A DNA stretch of 64,000 nt from Polyporus tsugae (lineage: Eukaryota; Basidiomycota; Agaricomycetes; Polyporales; Polyporaceae): NCBI GenBank assembly GCA_024305745.1, contig JAHRBS010000010.1, forward strand, positions 1,247,501 through 1,311,500, given 5' to 3'. The translations under genes and the position numbers were made by a program. Shown in pieces: positions 22,443 through 34,010 of this stretch; the stretch's first letter is position 1, and each line of letters starts with the position of its first letter. The notes below the pieces were generated by a model. That model saw nothing but the letters and a program-made list of their open reading frames with translations. It made no database searches and was not told where the DNA came from.

Positions 22443-24058
22443 CTACAGCTTCGCCTGCACGGCGGTCCCGTCGCCCAACTCCGGCTTGACGACGTCCAAG
22501 ATAGCGTCGACCGTCCGGACGACCCACTCCGTTCCCTCGTCGGAAGCCAGCCAGTAGTCTTCTTCGCTCAGGCCGTCGACGTTCCGTGCTTTCAGCAGCC
22601 CGAAGACGTGGCTCACCAGCTGCGGGCCGACCCCTCCTTCTGCCCGTAGGCACGCGGTTCCGACGACCGAGCCCAGAGCGCGGCTGAGATTACCCTGCTC
22701 CGCGTCTCCGCCAGGCATGGGAGAAAGCACGGCCCCGTATGCCTGTATGATAAATTCTTGCAAAACAAAGGGACGAGAACAGCGTCAGAACAACGAAAGC
22801 GACGGGACCGGAGCAAAGCAAGCGTCGATGACGGAACCGTAGCAAAGCAAGCGTCGATGACGCATCGGCGCGTCACGGGCCTACCCGCGAACGTTGGACA
22901 AGAGAGAATGCAGGGTCTTCCCAATCGCACGGTAGCAGCGTCCCTCTAACGGCGCCGACGACCTTAGGAACATTGCAAGACATAGCAGGTATCCGGGCCC
23001 GGGGGGACGGACGGGCTGCATTGTGCCAAAGCCATTGTTCGGCTCGGGGAAGAATGCAATGCAATGCGTGCACAGAGATGATGGCCCAGCTCGCGGTCCA
23101 AAAACCATCGCGGGTGCCTGCGCACGCCGCCGGGCACAAAAATGGCAGGGAGGATCCTCGAGGGGAGACGCAGAGATATTATTATAATGGGCGGGGAGAC
23201 TTACCGATAAAATCCGGGTGGTATCCTCCCAGCTTGTTGTACAATTTATCCGAGTGTGGCTCGTAGATGGTGGCCCAGAGCTCGCGGCCCCGTGCGATCA
23301 CCGTGTCGACGCTCTCGGGGGTGGCCGCCCTGGGGTTATGAGGGAGAGGTAGGTTCCCGGAGGGCGGGTAGCACCGCAACGACATTCATTCCATGCGAAC
23401 CGTGCGTTCATTTCGTTTCGAAGTGTTCATTTCATTTCGGTGGGATTCATGAGCTTATGATGGGAGGAGGGACGCCAGGTGTGGTCGACGTACCGTTTGG
23501 GAGAAGGCGTCTTTCGGAGGCCATCTTTGACATCGTCTTCGATGGCTTCGTGGAGATTGGCGAGGGAGAGGATCGTCTAGTAGGATTTGCGTTGCAAGAA
23601 GGTTCGTGATTGTCAACGAGGAGCCCATGGGAGGGCGGGACTCACGCGAGGCACGCCCACGAAGATGGAGCTCTTCAATGCAGACTCGCGCATGAGCGCA
23701 GCCTTGTCCACACCCTCCGCCAGTGCCCGCCGCGTAGAGGCATTCTCCGGGTCATCTCGTGTTGTTAAGCGGTATAAGTGACCGATGGTGGGGGGTGCAT
23801 TTGCGGTGAGAAGGGTGCAAGTCTATATGCGCCAGTACCAAGTCCATATGAGTCCGCATAACGTCAGTAGGCAGCGCTTGCGACGACTCGCTCACTCACC
23901 GCAAGAGTCAACCATCCCCTCTCTGCTTTCTTGGCCTTGGCGTCTTGGAATGTGGTATTGAGGACGGCGTTCAACCGCGAAAGTGGAGGCGCGACGCGGG
24001 GTTGGGGGTTGCGAAGTGTGAGGAGTTGCTTGACCGTCGGCGGCAAATGCTTGACCAT
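22443..24058 (-). CDS. AhpD-fold / carboxymuconolactone decarboxylase-like protein
   Basis: The start at 24058 gives MVKHLPPTVKQLLTLRNPQP, then an N-terminal helix with LNTTFQDAKAKKAERGWLTL. The next exon reads TCTLLTANAPPTIGHLYRLT followed by RRALAEGVDKAALMRESALK and SSIFVGVPR. Further exons give TILSLANLHEAIEDD-like residues near 23530, then VIARGRELWATIYEPHSDKL ending HPDFI. After a long intron (22757-23204, 448 nt) comes FIIQAYGAVLSPMPGG. The last exon has LGSVVGTACLRAEGGVGPQL and SHVFGLLKARNVDGL, ending at the stop 22443-22445. All-helical composition and the R-E-S-A-L-K-x-x-x-F-x-G-x-P-R block resemble the AhpD/CMD family. The CxxC motif of alkylhydroperoxidases is absent, so redox activity is doubtful. 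The cellular role is unknown. Confidence 0.58.
22807..22864. repeat. Two tandem copies of a 29-bp unit inside an intron
   Basis: The unit beginning ACCG, followed by AGCAAAGCAAGCGTCGATGA, occurs twice in direct tandem with period 29 and at most two differences. It lies inside the 448-nt intron of the AhpD-like gene and looks like a small minisatellite. Confidence 0.85.
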
Positions 24059-24597
24059 CGTAACGCTGATACGTCGCGACTCTGACACTATGAGTGCTCG
24101 AATCAAGCTTCAAGCTTGAAGTGCGGGACGAAGAACATGTTGTTCACACCATGATACCAATAGTTGACCATGGGACATCCGACGTCGGCTTCATGACCAA
24201 TCTTCGGCCGATTATCCTCCAGCAACCAGTGCCGTTATTTAATATCGATCATGACATTAATATTATCAGGAGGATACAATGCGCATTCATTCACGTTCAT
24301 GCTCGAGGGTGAGGCAAAGAACATCACAACAAAATAGTAAATGGCAAGATTCTAATAAGGGGATTGATAACGGACAGATTTGCGTGCACAGCAGCGCCCA
24401 CAAAAAGGGAGAGTCGAGAAACCGGACGACCACTCCAAAGTAATCACGTCAACACCTATCCAGGGGACCATAGGCCCGGAGGCGAAGGATCAGGGCCATA
24501 GGCGAAGAATAACAGGGTATAAGCACAGGCAGGTGACAATGAGACTATGGTGGCTATGGTTCGACATCGTGGGAGTCATCGTAACACCACCGAAAGT
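24059..24597. other. Intergenic between two minus-strand genes
   Basis: About 540 bp, locally AT-richer than its surroundings (for example 24230-24300). It holds the 3' flank of the GH128 gene and the promoter of the AhpD-like gene. No coding signal was recognised. Confidence 0.5.
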
Positions 24598-26010
24598 CTA
24601 GTTGTAGGAGTTGTTAATGACCATCCAGCCGAGGTCAGTGGGGCCACCACTAGACTTCTGGAGGAGGTTGAGCGTGTTGACGCCCTGGAGGTCGTGCATG
24701 ACGCCTACAAACGATGGATGTCAGTCAGTAGGCAGCCGACAGAGTGCAAGAATTGCGTACCGAAGGGGCAAGCAGCCATCATCCAGTCGGTCTCGTCGAT
24801 GAACTTGAGGGCATCGTTCATGAAAGAGTAGATCTCGCCCGAGGAAGCCTGGGCACCACCATTGAAGTTCTGGTCGGCGAACTCGGTGAGGAGAATGGGC
24901 AGGCCAAGTTGGGTGTGGTAGTCCGTGAGGTAGGTCTTGAGCTTATCGAAGCTGGTGTCGTACCAGTGGACGCACTGGTAGTCGACCTGAAGACGGGGGC
25001 TGTAGTCAGTAACATGCATTGATAAAAGGACCATTGGAGCCTCACATGACAACCGTCACAGGCATTCATGAAGTCAGTCATCCACTTCTGACCATTGGGG
25101 CGGGAAGACATGGCGGGAGAGCACAGCTTGTAGCCCTGGTTGCGCTTGGGCTCGATGTGCTGCTTCCAGAGCGCTGCAGCAGTAGAGGGATCCATGTTGG
25201 ATTGTCCGTCTTCGTTGGGCCTAGCCCAAGGTCAGGCAACATGCAAATGCGCGGAACAGGACCACTCACTCATTGAAACCAAGGACAATGGTGCCAAGGT
25301 TGTTCTTCTGCATGGCCGCCTCGAAGGCATTGATCCTGCCCTGATCGCCGCCCCAGAGCATGGGCCAGAAATCGTAGCCGAGGGCATCAGCCTGAGAAGG
25401 CTTGTCGACGCCCCAAGTGTAGAGACTACAAGCAAATGAGCCTTCGTCTTGACAGAACCGTGCAGCGGTGGTTTACGTACCCAACAACATGAGAGGTCTT
25501 GAACTCGGCGAGAGAGGGGTCGTTACCATCACCCCACGCTGCGCAGATCTTGGAGCCCTTCTGGCCAAACTTGCCAGAACCGGCAGCGCCGGAACCACCG
25601 CTGACGGGAGTTGTTGAGGTGGAGGCCTTGGAGGTCGAAGTCTTGGTGGCCGCCTCGGTCGTCGTGGCCTGTTGAGTCGAAGTCTGGTGAGTCGAAGCAT
25701 GGTGAGTCGAAGTGGTGGGTTCAGCCTCGACGGAGGTGGTGGGCTTCGGCGCTTCGCTGCTGGAGGAGCTCACCGTCTGAGCCTTGGCCGTCTGGGTGCT
25801 CAGCGCGCTAGAGGTCGCTGCCGGGCGGGGTTTGCACCGCTTGGTCTGGTCGCGCTTCTTCTTGGCGATAGCCCCATGCTCAAAATGACGGTTCACATGA
25901 GAGTGCCCCATAGCAAGGGCGTTGGTGGACGTAGGCCCGAAGGTGACGGCCATGATGGCCAGAGACGAGAGAGCGACGAGGTTGAGAAGCTTGGAGGCCA
26001 TGACGGACAA
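24598..26010 (-). CDS. Secreted GH128 beta-1,3-glucanase-like protein with Ser/Thr-rich linker
   Basis: GH128 enzymes act on beta-1,3-glucans and are common in mushroom cell walls. The start is MSVMASKLLN at 26010, or the inner ATG at 26001. A signal peptide (LVALSSLAIMAVTFGPTSTNA) is followed by a basic stretch and a linker of about 70 residues dominated by Ser, Thr and Ala (about 25600-25800), a likely O-glycosylation zone. The catalytic domain begins SKICAAWGDGNDPSLAEFK and continues LYTWGVDKPSQADALGYDFW and NLGTIVLGFNEPNEDGQSN, with the first catalytic Glu in the FNEPN motif. Next come KLCSPAMSSRPNGQKWMTDF, VDYQCVHWYDTSFDKLKTYL and LGLPILLTEFADQNFNGG, with the second Glu in LTEFA. The end is GWMVINNSYN with TAG at 24598-24600. 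About four introns are present and the domain looks complete. Probably wall-associated or secreted. Confidence 0.88.
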
Positions 26011-26740
26011 AGGAACGGGCGGAGGGGTGCAAAGAGCGGAGGGCGTAAAAGAGTGTGCGGGCCCGTAAAGGAGAGGAAAGGGAGACCGACGTGGACAAGG
26101 ATGAGATGAATGGACCGTCGAGCGCGGGGAACAAAACCGTCGTCCAGTAACCGCTTATGTCAGCTGCCAAGGCACGCACGGACCCAGCCTCGCCGGCTCC
26201 TCCCTTCCGGACTCTCTCCTGCCTCCCCAGTGTCACTGTCACCTAAGTATTGATTGGCAACAGCCGGGGCACACTCCCCGTCGATACCACGGCTCGCCCC
26301 GTGCAGATCCTCCCAATAACCAATATTAATGCCCGTTCCCCAGAGCCAGGTGCCTTCTCGACCGCAGATGGCGCGAGATTTGCCGCGTGATCCAACTCTA
26401 ACTTTGAGCTGCTGCGAGCCGCCAGAGGCCCCGGCGCTTCCTCTTGCGCCTGTGCAGGACTCGACAGCGTGCAAAACACGATATATGCCCACGGACCAAT
26501 GTATGGCGAGCGGCGTGATGGTTTGAGGCGCGTTGCATCGCCCGGCGGTAGGCTGGACCAGTGATGAGCAGTCATGGCGACGTAATAGGCTATGAGCGGA
26601 GTTTGCCAGACGTATCAAAACAAGGCATCTGCTCGCAGTCGCACTTTCTTCTCAACCCCCAAGTTTGACACGAAGAAACCGGTTCAACAAGTTCATCCAC
26701 ACGAAAAACCCACCAGTCCACCCCCGTCCACCCCCTCAAA
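26011..26740. promoter_or_regulatory. Divergent intergenic region GH128 / RRM protein
   Basis: 730 bp between divergent start codons. It must hold both promoters. No TATA box or other element was securely recognised, and the open frames within it overlap in antisense. Confidence 0.4.
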
Positions 26741-27933
26741 ATGTCTGACGGCCCCGCCTCCCCTGTCACTGAGAACGGCGTGCCTCCGGCTGCGCAAGAG
26801 TCGGTCGTCGAGGAGACTCCGGGCTTCAAGGTACATCCACTTCCATCTCTGACGTGGCACGAGTCCCTCACCTTTCCCTTGACAGGTCTTCGCTGGCAAC
26901 CTTGCGTACTCTACCACGGATGAAGGGCTGAAGGCGTTCTTCACGCCTGTCGAGAGCGAGGTGTAAGTAACCCCGCAGCATCCTCCTCGGTGTCCGTGTG
27001 CGCATCGATGCTCACGCGCCACTCCCAGTCTCTCTGCTCAAGTCATCATGCGTGGCGGCACTCGTTCTGCGGGCTATGGCTTTGTGTCGTTCACCACCGC
27101 GGAGGCTGCTGAGAAGGCTGTCGAGCAGCTTGACAAGAAGGAGCTCGACGGTCGCACCGTCATCGTCGAGATTGCCAAGCCCGCCGACCAGAAGGACAAA
27201 GATAAGAAGCAGAAGCGCTTCAAGAGGAGGACTGGTCGTCGTGGCAGCAAGTCCGTCCCTGGGGAGGTCAGCGAGGCTGAGGCGAACGGCGAGGCCTCTG
27301 ATGCCATCAAGGCGGATGGTGCTGCGCCCGCCTCAGGCGACGCGGCCAAGCCCAAGAAGAAGAAGAAGACCGTAAGTGCTAGCTCTTTGCGCATATATGC
27401 ACCCGATCGCGAGGACTCAGTCTTGTCTCTCGCCTCAGCGTAAGCCCAAGCGCAAGACTGTCGAGGGTGAGGCGCCCTCCGCCACCGACGGCGAGGCCGC
27501 CTCTACCGAGGCGGAGAAGAGGCCTAAGCAGCGCAAACCGCGTGCCCCTCGCCAGCCTCGTCCCGCTGGCGAGGACCCCGTCGGCGAGCCGTCCAAGACC
27601 GTGCTCTTCGTCGCCAACCTCGGCTTCAACATCGACGACGCCGGCCTGTCCGCACTCTTCACTGATGCAGGTATCGAAGTTAAGTCCGCTCGGATCGTGC
27701 GCCGTCGCTGGGGAAAGCCCCGCAAGAGCAAGGGCTACGGCTTTGTCGACGTCGGCGATGAGCAGCAGCAGGAGAAGGCTATCCAGGCTCTCCAGGGCAA
27801 GGAGGTCGGCGGCAGGGCCATCGCGGTCAAAATCGCGGTGAACCCGACCAACGACGAGGCCGCGGAGGAGGGTGAGGCCAAGGCGGAGGAGACGGAGAAG
27901 GAGGCTGAGGCTGCACCCGCTGTGGCTGCCTAA
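26741..27933 (+). CDS. RNA-binding protein with two RRM domains and a Lys/Ala-rich linker
   Basis: It starts MSDGPASPVTENGVPPAAQE. RRM1 is built from exons KVFAGNLAYSTTDEGLKAFF, a small exon ending in ESEV, and VIMRGGTRSAGYGFVSFTTA; RNP2 is VFAGNL and RNP1 is SAGYGFVSF. A basic, lysine-rich linker (KDKKQKRFKRRTGRRG and AAKPKKKKKT) crosses a third intron near 27370-27438. RRM2 reads TVLFVANLGFNIDDAGLSAL and SKGYGFVDVGDEQQQEKAIQ. The acidic tail ends APAVAA before TAA at 27931-27933. Arrangement and the basic linker suggest a nucleolar or nuclear RNA-binding protein. I cannot name a specific ortholog. Strong codon bias (GCC, AAG, GAG) suggests high expression. It is about 350 residues and intact. 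Confidence 0.88.
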
Positions 27934-28446
27934 ATACAAGGATTCTACCTGAAGGTCTCTGCGTTCGCTCTCGCTGCAGATTCCCATCGTTACCCCCAGT
28001 GAATCCGCCCATCATCATCATGCACTTCATTCCCCGCTTCCCGTTCAGATCGACCATATATATGTTGGGTTTCGTTTGTCCCGCTGCGTTACCCACCCCG
28101 TTCCTACAGCGGTCTGGTGCCGTTTTTCGTTCGTCAACTTGTAACGTCGCTTCGTCAATCCAAGCGGCCTTGCACATGCTACTTATTATCAAAATCCACG
28201 CACAAATCCGCATTTGTTGTATTGCACCACTTATAATGACTCGCAATGTTTGCTACGACCTTTTCATTCTTCCGTGTGGACTGAGTGTATGCCTTTGTAA
28301 CCGCAGCAACCAGTCAGATCCTGCGCAGGCAGCTATGAGCGACGGGTTGCGTCCTGAGCGCTTGACCTCATAGCGCGACTTGCGCGTCCGAACCGTGACT
28401 CCGCTCTTATCCATGCACTCTCATCAACCCCAGACCACGATCTACC
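27934..28446. other. Intergenic: RRM gene 3' flank and GPATCH11 promoter
   Basis: About 510 bp, T-rich in its first half. It must carry the RRM gene 3' UTR and the promoter of the next gene in the same direction. No coding signal beyond short frames. Confidence 0.5.
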
Positions 28447-29909
28447 ATGTCTGACGAAGATGATGATTATCTCTCAGACAAGTTCCTCATGGAGCTCACC
28501 GCGTCCTCCAGTACCTCCTCTGCCCCAAAGACGTACGCCGAGCGCCGCAAGGACGCCCTCAAGCGCTCCGCGCTCAAGAACGAACAGAACCGGACGATGG
28601 GCCGCAAGGAGCGCGAGCGCGAGGCGCGCGAGGACGCCCTCGGCCGCAGCCTGTTCGAGCGGGCGCACGAGGCGGCGGCGGAGAGCGGGCACCAGAACAA
28701 GGCCCTCGCGATGATGATGAAAATGGGGTTCAAGCCCGGGCAGGCGTTGGGCAAGGAGGATAGGGAGGAGAAGGGGGCGCCCGCAGGGAAAGCCACCGAG
28801 GCTGGTGAGGGGCCGGGAGCGGACTTGGACTCGGACTCGAAGAAGTGGGACGGGGTTCTGCCGCAGGTGCAGGAGAAGGATGCGGAACCTGTACGAGCGG
28901 GAATTGGTGCACGCCCCGCGCACGATGCCCTGGAGGCTGCTGTGAAGGAGGAGGCTCCGGTTCCTGGGCCAAGTACCGGCACCTCACATCGTAAAGTGCC
29001 GCTCGCGCTGAACGAATGGGAAGGTACGTGCGTCCTTTCCGTGTTCATCGTCACAATCCTCCTTCTAGCCTGTCTGCCAGTGTAACTCCATCATTCATAC
29101 TAACTTGGGTGTGAATCTGCAGGGAAGAAAGGCATCGGGCTGGGCAAACGTGCTCGCGCCGCGTCGCCGAGCGCGTCAGAGCGGCTTGCCAAGATGGCGC
29201 GGATGGCGGAGGAGCGTACACACACGTCCTTCCGCGACCGCGCGCGGCAGGAGTACGAGGAACGGCGCGCGTCGGGCAGGCTGCACCCCGCCCAGCGAAC
29301 GTGTGTGACCTTGGACGAGAAGGCGGATATTCAGGTACGTCTGTCGTCATGAACGGCTCCCGTTTTCTCTCGCCATATTAATTCAGGGGGGGACGAACGT
29401 TAACCTTGACATTGGACAGTTCAACGTGCTGTGGTTGAATCCGGAGAACCCGGAGACGTTCCCGGAGGGCTTGCTGGACGCGCTGGACGACCCTGTGTTG
29501 GTCACGTCTATACAGCAACGGCAGGCCGGACATTCTCTTGAGGGCCGCTTGCGAGCCAAGATGCAGGCCGACGCGCTGCGGCCCCTGAAGTCGACGTTAG
29601 AAGACTTGGACGACGAAGGCGAGATCGAGAAGGCGGAGCTTCGCAAGTCGCCGTATTCAGAGGAAGAGCTTCAGGAAGCCGTCCAGTTCCTTCGACTCGG
29701 CGTACGTCCTTTACATCCCCTGCACGTTCCGTTCACATGCTGAGCTGAACGGGATACGATCGCTATCACAGGCGCAGGACCGGCTCACGCTCGTGCTAGA
29801 CTACCTGCGCCGGAAGTACTCGTATTGCTTCTGGTGCGGTACCCAGTACGACGATGCTGAAGATATGGAGAACAACTGTCCAGGCGAAGATGAAGATGCC
29901 CACGACTGA
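28447..29909 (+). CDS. GPATCH11: G-patch domain-containing protein 11 homologue
   Basis: The protein opens MSDEDDDYLSDKFLMEL, an acidic start shared by GPATCH11 proteins, then a basic coiled segment (TYAERRKDALKRSALKNEQN, MGRKEREREAREDALGRSLF). The G-patch follows: ALAMMMKMGFKPGQALGK, a disordered insert, then REVPLAL-type residues and, after an intron at about 29023-29122, KKGIGLGKRARAASPSASER. A middle region contains SFRDRARQEYEERRASGRL. The C-terminal DUF4187 domain reads YLRRKYSYCFWCGTQYDDAE followed by DMENNCPGEDEDAHD, and TGA is at 29907-29909. The C-F-W-C-G-x-x-Y motif is highly typical. Three introns. G-patch proteins usually activate DEAH helicases in RNA processing; that role is inferred from the domain. 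Human GPATCH11 is a nuclear protein. Confidence 0.9.
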
Positions 29910-31223
29910 GTACCGAGCCCTTGTCTCTCCCACTGTATCGTGCTTCCCAGCATTTGAGTGTTACCGCGCAAGATGCCAGGATGGACAGAACGCCCATGTG
30001 CAAACTGCACAGTTGTTCCGTTGGCTATTCCATGACGACGATGGCACCGTACAGATCTACGACGGAACCTTCGCAATCTGTCGAACATGTGTGGGCGAAT
30101 GGTGGGCAAGTGGGCGTAAATACCTGCGGGACTGTGCACCATTTTTGCGCCTCAGGGGAATGGAGCTGTAGCAACAATAGCAGGATGGTAACGACTGACG
30201 TCCTAATCCCGATGTCTGACATGAGCCCTGTCACTCATTTGACGACCAACATACACCGGGGGTCAATGGCGGCAGATATGCTTCCGAAAGGATCGCATTG
30301 GAGAGCAGTAATAGCGAGGTGCTACATGTGCTATGTACGAGACATGCATGCGAAGTATGGAACGCACGACCGCTGAGGGGGAGGTGTCGAACGCAAGACA
30401 GCATGTACACGACAACAGTCCGAGATGCTAGGAAGGAGTGTGGGTTGCCGGGCCTCCCGACCAGGGGGCGCGCACTGCTACTGCATATTCAGCTTCAGCG
30501 CGACGGGACGCGCTGAAGGCCGATGCGGAGCGCAGACCCGGAAAGCGGGCGTGCCGCTTCGAGATGCGAGAAGCGCGGCCGGTGAACGACGTAACGCGAC
30601 AACCGGGGGTGTGGGCGCGCCGGGATGGCGGGTAGTAAGTACCAAGGTAAAGTACTAACGAGGGCCCAGGCGAGGACGATTAGCGAGTGGGTGATCAAAC
30701 TACTGGGGATCAGCGTCGAAAGCAGTACAGGTGACAGCGGAATGAGTGTGAGGTAAGATGCCATGCGAGGGGCAACTGTAAGTGCGAGGGGACGATCGCA
30801 AGGGCAAGAATAGCAATGCGCGCGGTGGGTGGTGTATGAGTAAGGACTGCGGTGCACGCTTGAGGTTGAGGGTTGGAAGTGTAGGGAGTGACTGTCCGAG
30901 GCAAGCGAGGTAGGCAACAGATAATGAGTGTCCGACACAAAATGAAGGAATATCGTCTAAGAGGCACGAGGAAACCGCACGACCCCTGGCGTTCTATCGT
31001 ACAAATTATACGATACAGTTTTAAGGTGGAGGGGCGGACAGTTGGGGTGTGGGGTCCGTGCTGGTGGGGTGGAGTAGGGTGAAGAACAGGCAGGCCCTGT
31101 TGAACGGGTGAGGCGCAGTCGTGCAGATGGCGGGGCAGGCATGAGATGGGTGGAGAGCACAGAGCGCAGGAGGAGGAAGGAATAGGGGTAAGCCAAACGT
31201 GGCGGCGGGTTTGTTGGGGCACT
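29910..31223. other. Convergent intergenic region, no supported gene
   Basis: About 1.3 kb between two convergent genes. It is purine-rich on the plus strand in its second half, which opens long but low-complexity minus frames (Pro/Ser/Leu-rich) without motifs. Nothing else is recognised. Confidence 0.5.
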
Positions 31224-32171
31224 TCAAGCAACAGGCACGATTTCCGGGGAAAGCGGCGCGCAGATGGAGATGCGCGGGGACACAGGAGGATCGCAATAAC
31301 GCGACTGCCATAGTGGGCTGGTACCACTGATGTGAGGTTGAGGTTGGCCGAGTTTGAACTCGGGTTCGGGCATTGCGTCCATCTCGTCGTCTTCACTATC
31401 GGACGACTGGGTCGCAAATGAAGCCGGTGAGAGGAGGGTGGGGAGCGCGGGGATAGTAAGTGGGTGTGAGACTGTCGCGTCACGATCCCGCGCAAAGGTC
31501 GGTGATGTCGGAGAGTTCTGGGGCGTCCGTCGGCGCAAATAGGAGGAGATGGGTGTGTTTGCCATCAAGTCGGCATCGGAGAGGGTGAGGTTCTCTGGCC
31601 GGCGCGAACGTCGTCCACGGAAGGACGCGCTGATGGGCGAGAGGCGAGGAGAAGTAGAAAGGGCCTGAGAAGACCGGTCAGGGTATGACGCAACAGATGC
31701 AGTCCCCGAAGAGTGTACTCACTCGGGCGGGACGTTCGAGTGTTCGCTCGGCGTTGAGGGTAGGCATACTTGCCTTCCTCGAATGGTTCTGCTCTGCGTG
31801 AGATTCCACTCTAAGGACGCCACATAACACACAGGTAGACTCACAATGGAACCATATGGTGAATATCTGGTGGTGGCCCGGGAGCGACGGATGTCTTGGG
31901 GCATGTCTCGCTCCGGGGAGCCTTCATGGGAAGAGACGACAATGGCAGGGGAAGAATGCTTGTGCTGGAGTTGGTGCTGATGACCGGGATAAATATTGCT
32001 GGGGGCTGATGGTACATTGCTGGAAGATGCGGCAGAGAAAGCGGAAGCAGTCGAGGAATGAGAAGAAGAACGAGAATGGTGAACAGAGAGCTTTGTGGGT
32101 TCAGGGGTGTCGTCGGGGCCCCCGAGACCGAGGGAGGCCATGAGCTCTACGAAGGAAGGGAGGGTCGTCAT
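31224..32171 (-). CDS. Unidentified disordered protein with N-terminal LPSFVELMASLGL motif
   Basis: I do not recognise this protein. The start at 32171 (MTTLPSFVELMASLGLGGPD) is chosen because a short amphipathic segment begins there; an in-frame ATG at 32258 would add a low-complexity leader. A Ser/His-rich stretch follows, then RRSRATTRYSPYGSI. Two introns (about 31765-31850 and 31684-31728) join it to NHSRKASMPTLNAERTLERP with AR, then ALSTSPRLSPISASFRGRRS and RRPENLTLSDADLMANTP. The tail has an acidic SSDSEDDEMDAMPEPEF and ends PLSPEIVPVA at 31224-31226. It has many SP/TP sites and an RKAS site, so it could be a phosphoregulated factor. No catalytic domain or membrane segment is present. 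The exact junction of the first intron is uncertain. Confidence 0.5.
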
Positions 32172-34010
32172 CGTGGACGCGGGAGAAGAGGGCGACGCGA
32201 GGAGAACAAGGGTGGACGAGGGTGGCGACAGGGGGAAGAGGAAGCCGGACGGGGACAACCTTGGCCACTGGGGTCATGGCTGGGGGAATATAATGGGTTG
32301 CCGCCTTGGAAACGAGGCGAGAGAAAGTGGTTGCCATGAGCGCGCAGAGGAGATACAGCAGATGTCATGGAACCACGGAGGAGACGGGCGTAGATACCCC
32401 TCGCTCGCGACCAGATGCACATCTCACTGCCCCCAGTCGACAAGGCAATACCCATCCGGCCCTCCCTCCTCCACCCGACGCCCGCCTCGCCTGCAACAAT
32501 CAATCCTCGATCCCCACCACATGCACCACCACCCGACCCATTCATCGTGGCGACGGCGCCTGTCTCGCGTCATCCGCTGCGCCCAGCCTCAGCCTGCAAC
32601 TACGCAGCCACGACACGCCCTCCCTATCCGGCCCATTCGGGATCATCATCGGGCTGCACGAGTCATACCCTACAGTATCGTCGTCCCGACTCTGATCCTT
32701 TGAACGCCCAACCACACGTTCTGATCGATGCCAAGTTATTTTCAGCAACGATAACAACGGAGTTGCGGACCGCAGCTGGCAATGGCCAGCAACTTTCCTT
32801 GAGATATATACATTAAGTACTTTAACTTCAACTTGGATTGCTCCTTGGTATGTTGCCTGTCAATTCTGTGGTCACGACGGGCCAAGGCGAATATCATATT
32901 TGCTTAGGCTTCGTCGCACCTCTGAATCGTAGGCCTCGCCAGCCCCCCGCCGCCATTGGCTGATTGTCAACGCACGATGCAAGTACGCCTCGCGCGATGC
33001 TGAACAGGGCGGTTGCTGACAGAACACAACAGGCGATCGCAACTAAATTAATGATCCCTTGGAGGTATTCGGAATCCCGTCATGTAACACAACTTTGTCG
33101 AAATGCGACATCCGGTTGGTGCGTTCAACTTCCCGATGGTTCGGGCGGCAGTTGGTCGTATAGTTACCGGCAAATTTTCACGCTGTGGACGCCCCGCAGC
33201 ATACTGACGTCGCACTACGTCGCATCGCGAGGTGATCGTCAGGACAAATATCTGGATGCGTCGCCGACTCGGCGTCATGCAAAACACGCGCGGAGTAACA
33301 CAAGCTCTTGTGGCTGCTCGCTTGTACTCAGGTGCTGTGGACCCTCCACAGTGTGTTTCGGAATGAGACACGTGAATGAATATGTTTCACCCCATCGCGA
33401 TGGCCGGTCCGGTATAAGTATGTTTGCTGGTCTCTAGCAGCAACGACTGCGACGGAAGGGTAGGGATGTAAGTATGCGGATGGTTGAACTTCAAAATGAA
33501 GGTCATGTATTGCCAAGTAGTAAGGAAGCTTAAGTCGCGAGGCACAGCGATGCAAGGCACGCCAGACGAGCTTCTGCGGTTCATTCAGCCGTCTTCGCAA
33601 TAAATATGTTCCCATGGCCCGCTGCGAGCTTGCGTGCCTCGGTGCCTTGCCATGCCTCCCACTGGCGTCTAGGAACAAAAGCCGAGGCGGGGTTTGGCCA
33701 TGAATGCGCAGCCAAACAAGCTCACACAACCTCTTTGCCACCTTTTGCCACTCACCGACGGTGCGCAAATACCGCCAGTCAACACGTAGCATCGACGCAG
33801 AGGAGGAAAAAAGCAACACCCGTACATTCTCGAATATCGCACTTCATTTATGTTGCTATGCCAGTGTAGCGATATCGATAAAACAGGAGGCAGAGACGCG
33901 ACGCAGTAGGATAGGACCTTCCATTTTAGGAAGAATGATGATTACGTACCCGTATCCTCGCTACGCGTGAACCAGCCTTGCAACTCGCCACCACCCTGAC
34001 CACTTCCGAC
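32172..34010. other. Divergent intergenic region, no supported gene
   Basis: About 1.8 kb upstream of both the disordered-protein gene (leftward) and RPB12 (rightward). A minus frame of 163 codons (33328-33819) and plus frames at 32306-32816 exist. They lack motifs, and neighbouring exons could not be found. AT content rises in 32.8-33.1 kb. Confidence 0.5.

Noticed and set aside
30710..31495. 261-codon minus-strand frame
   Set aside because: It overlaps the last exon of the disordered-protein gene in a different frame, is Pro/Leu/Arg-rich, and has no recognisable domain.
33328..33819. 163-codon minus-strand frame
   Set aside because: It reads moderately protein-like but has no motif, no neighbouring exons and no supporting context.
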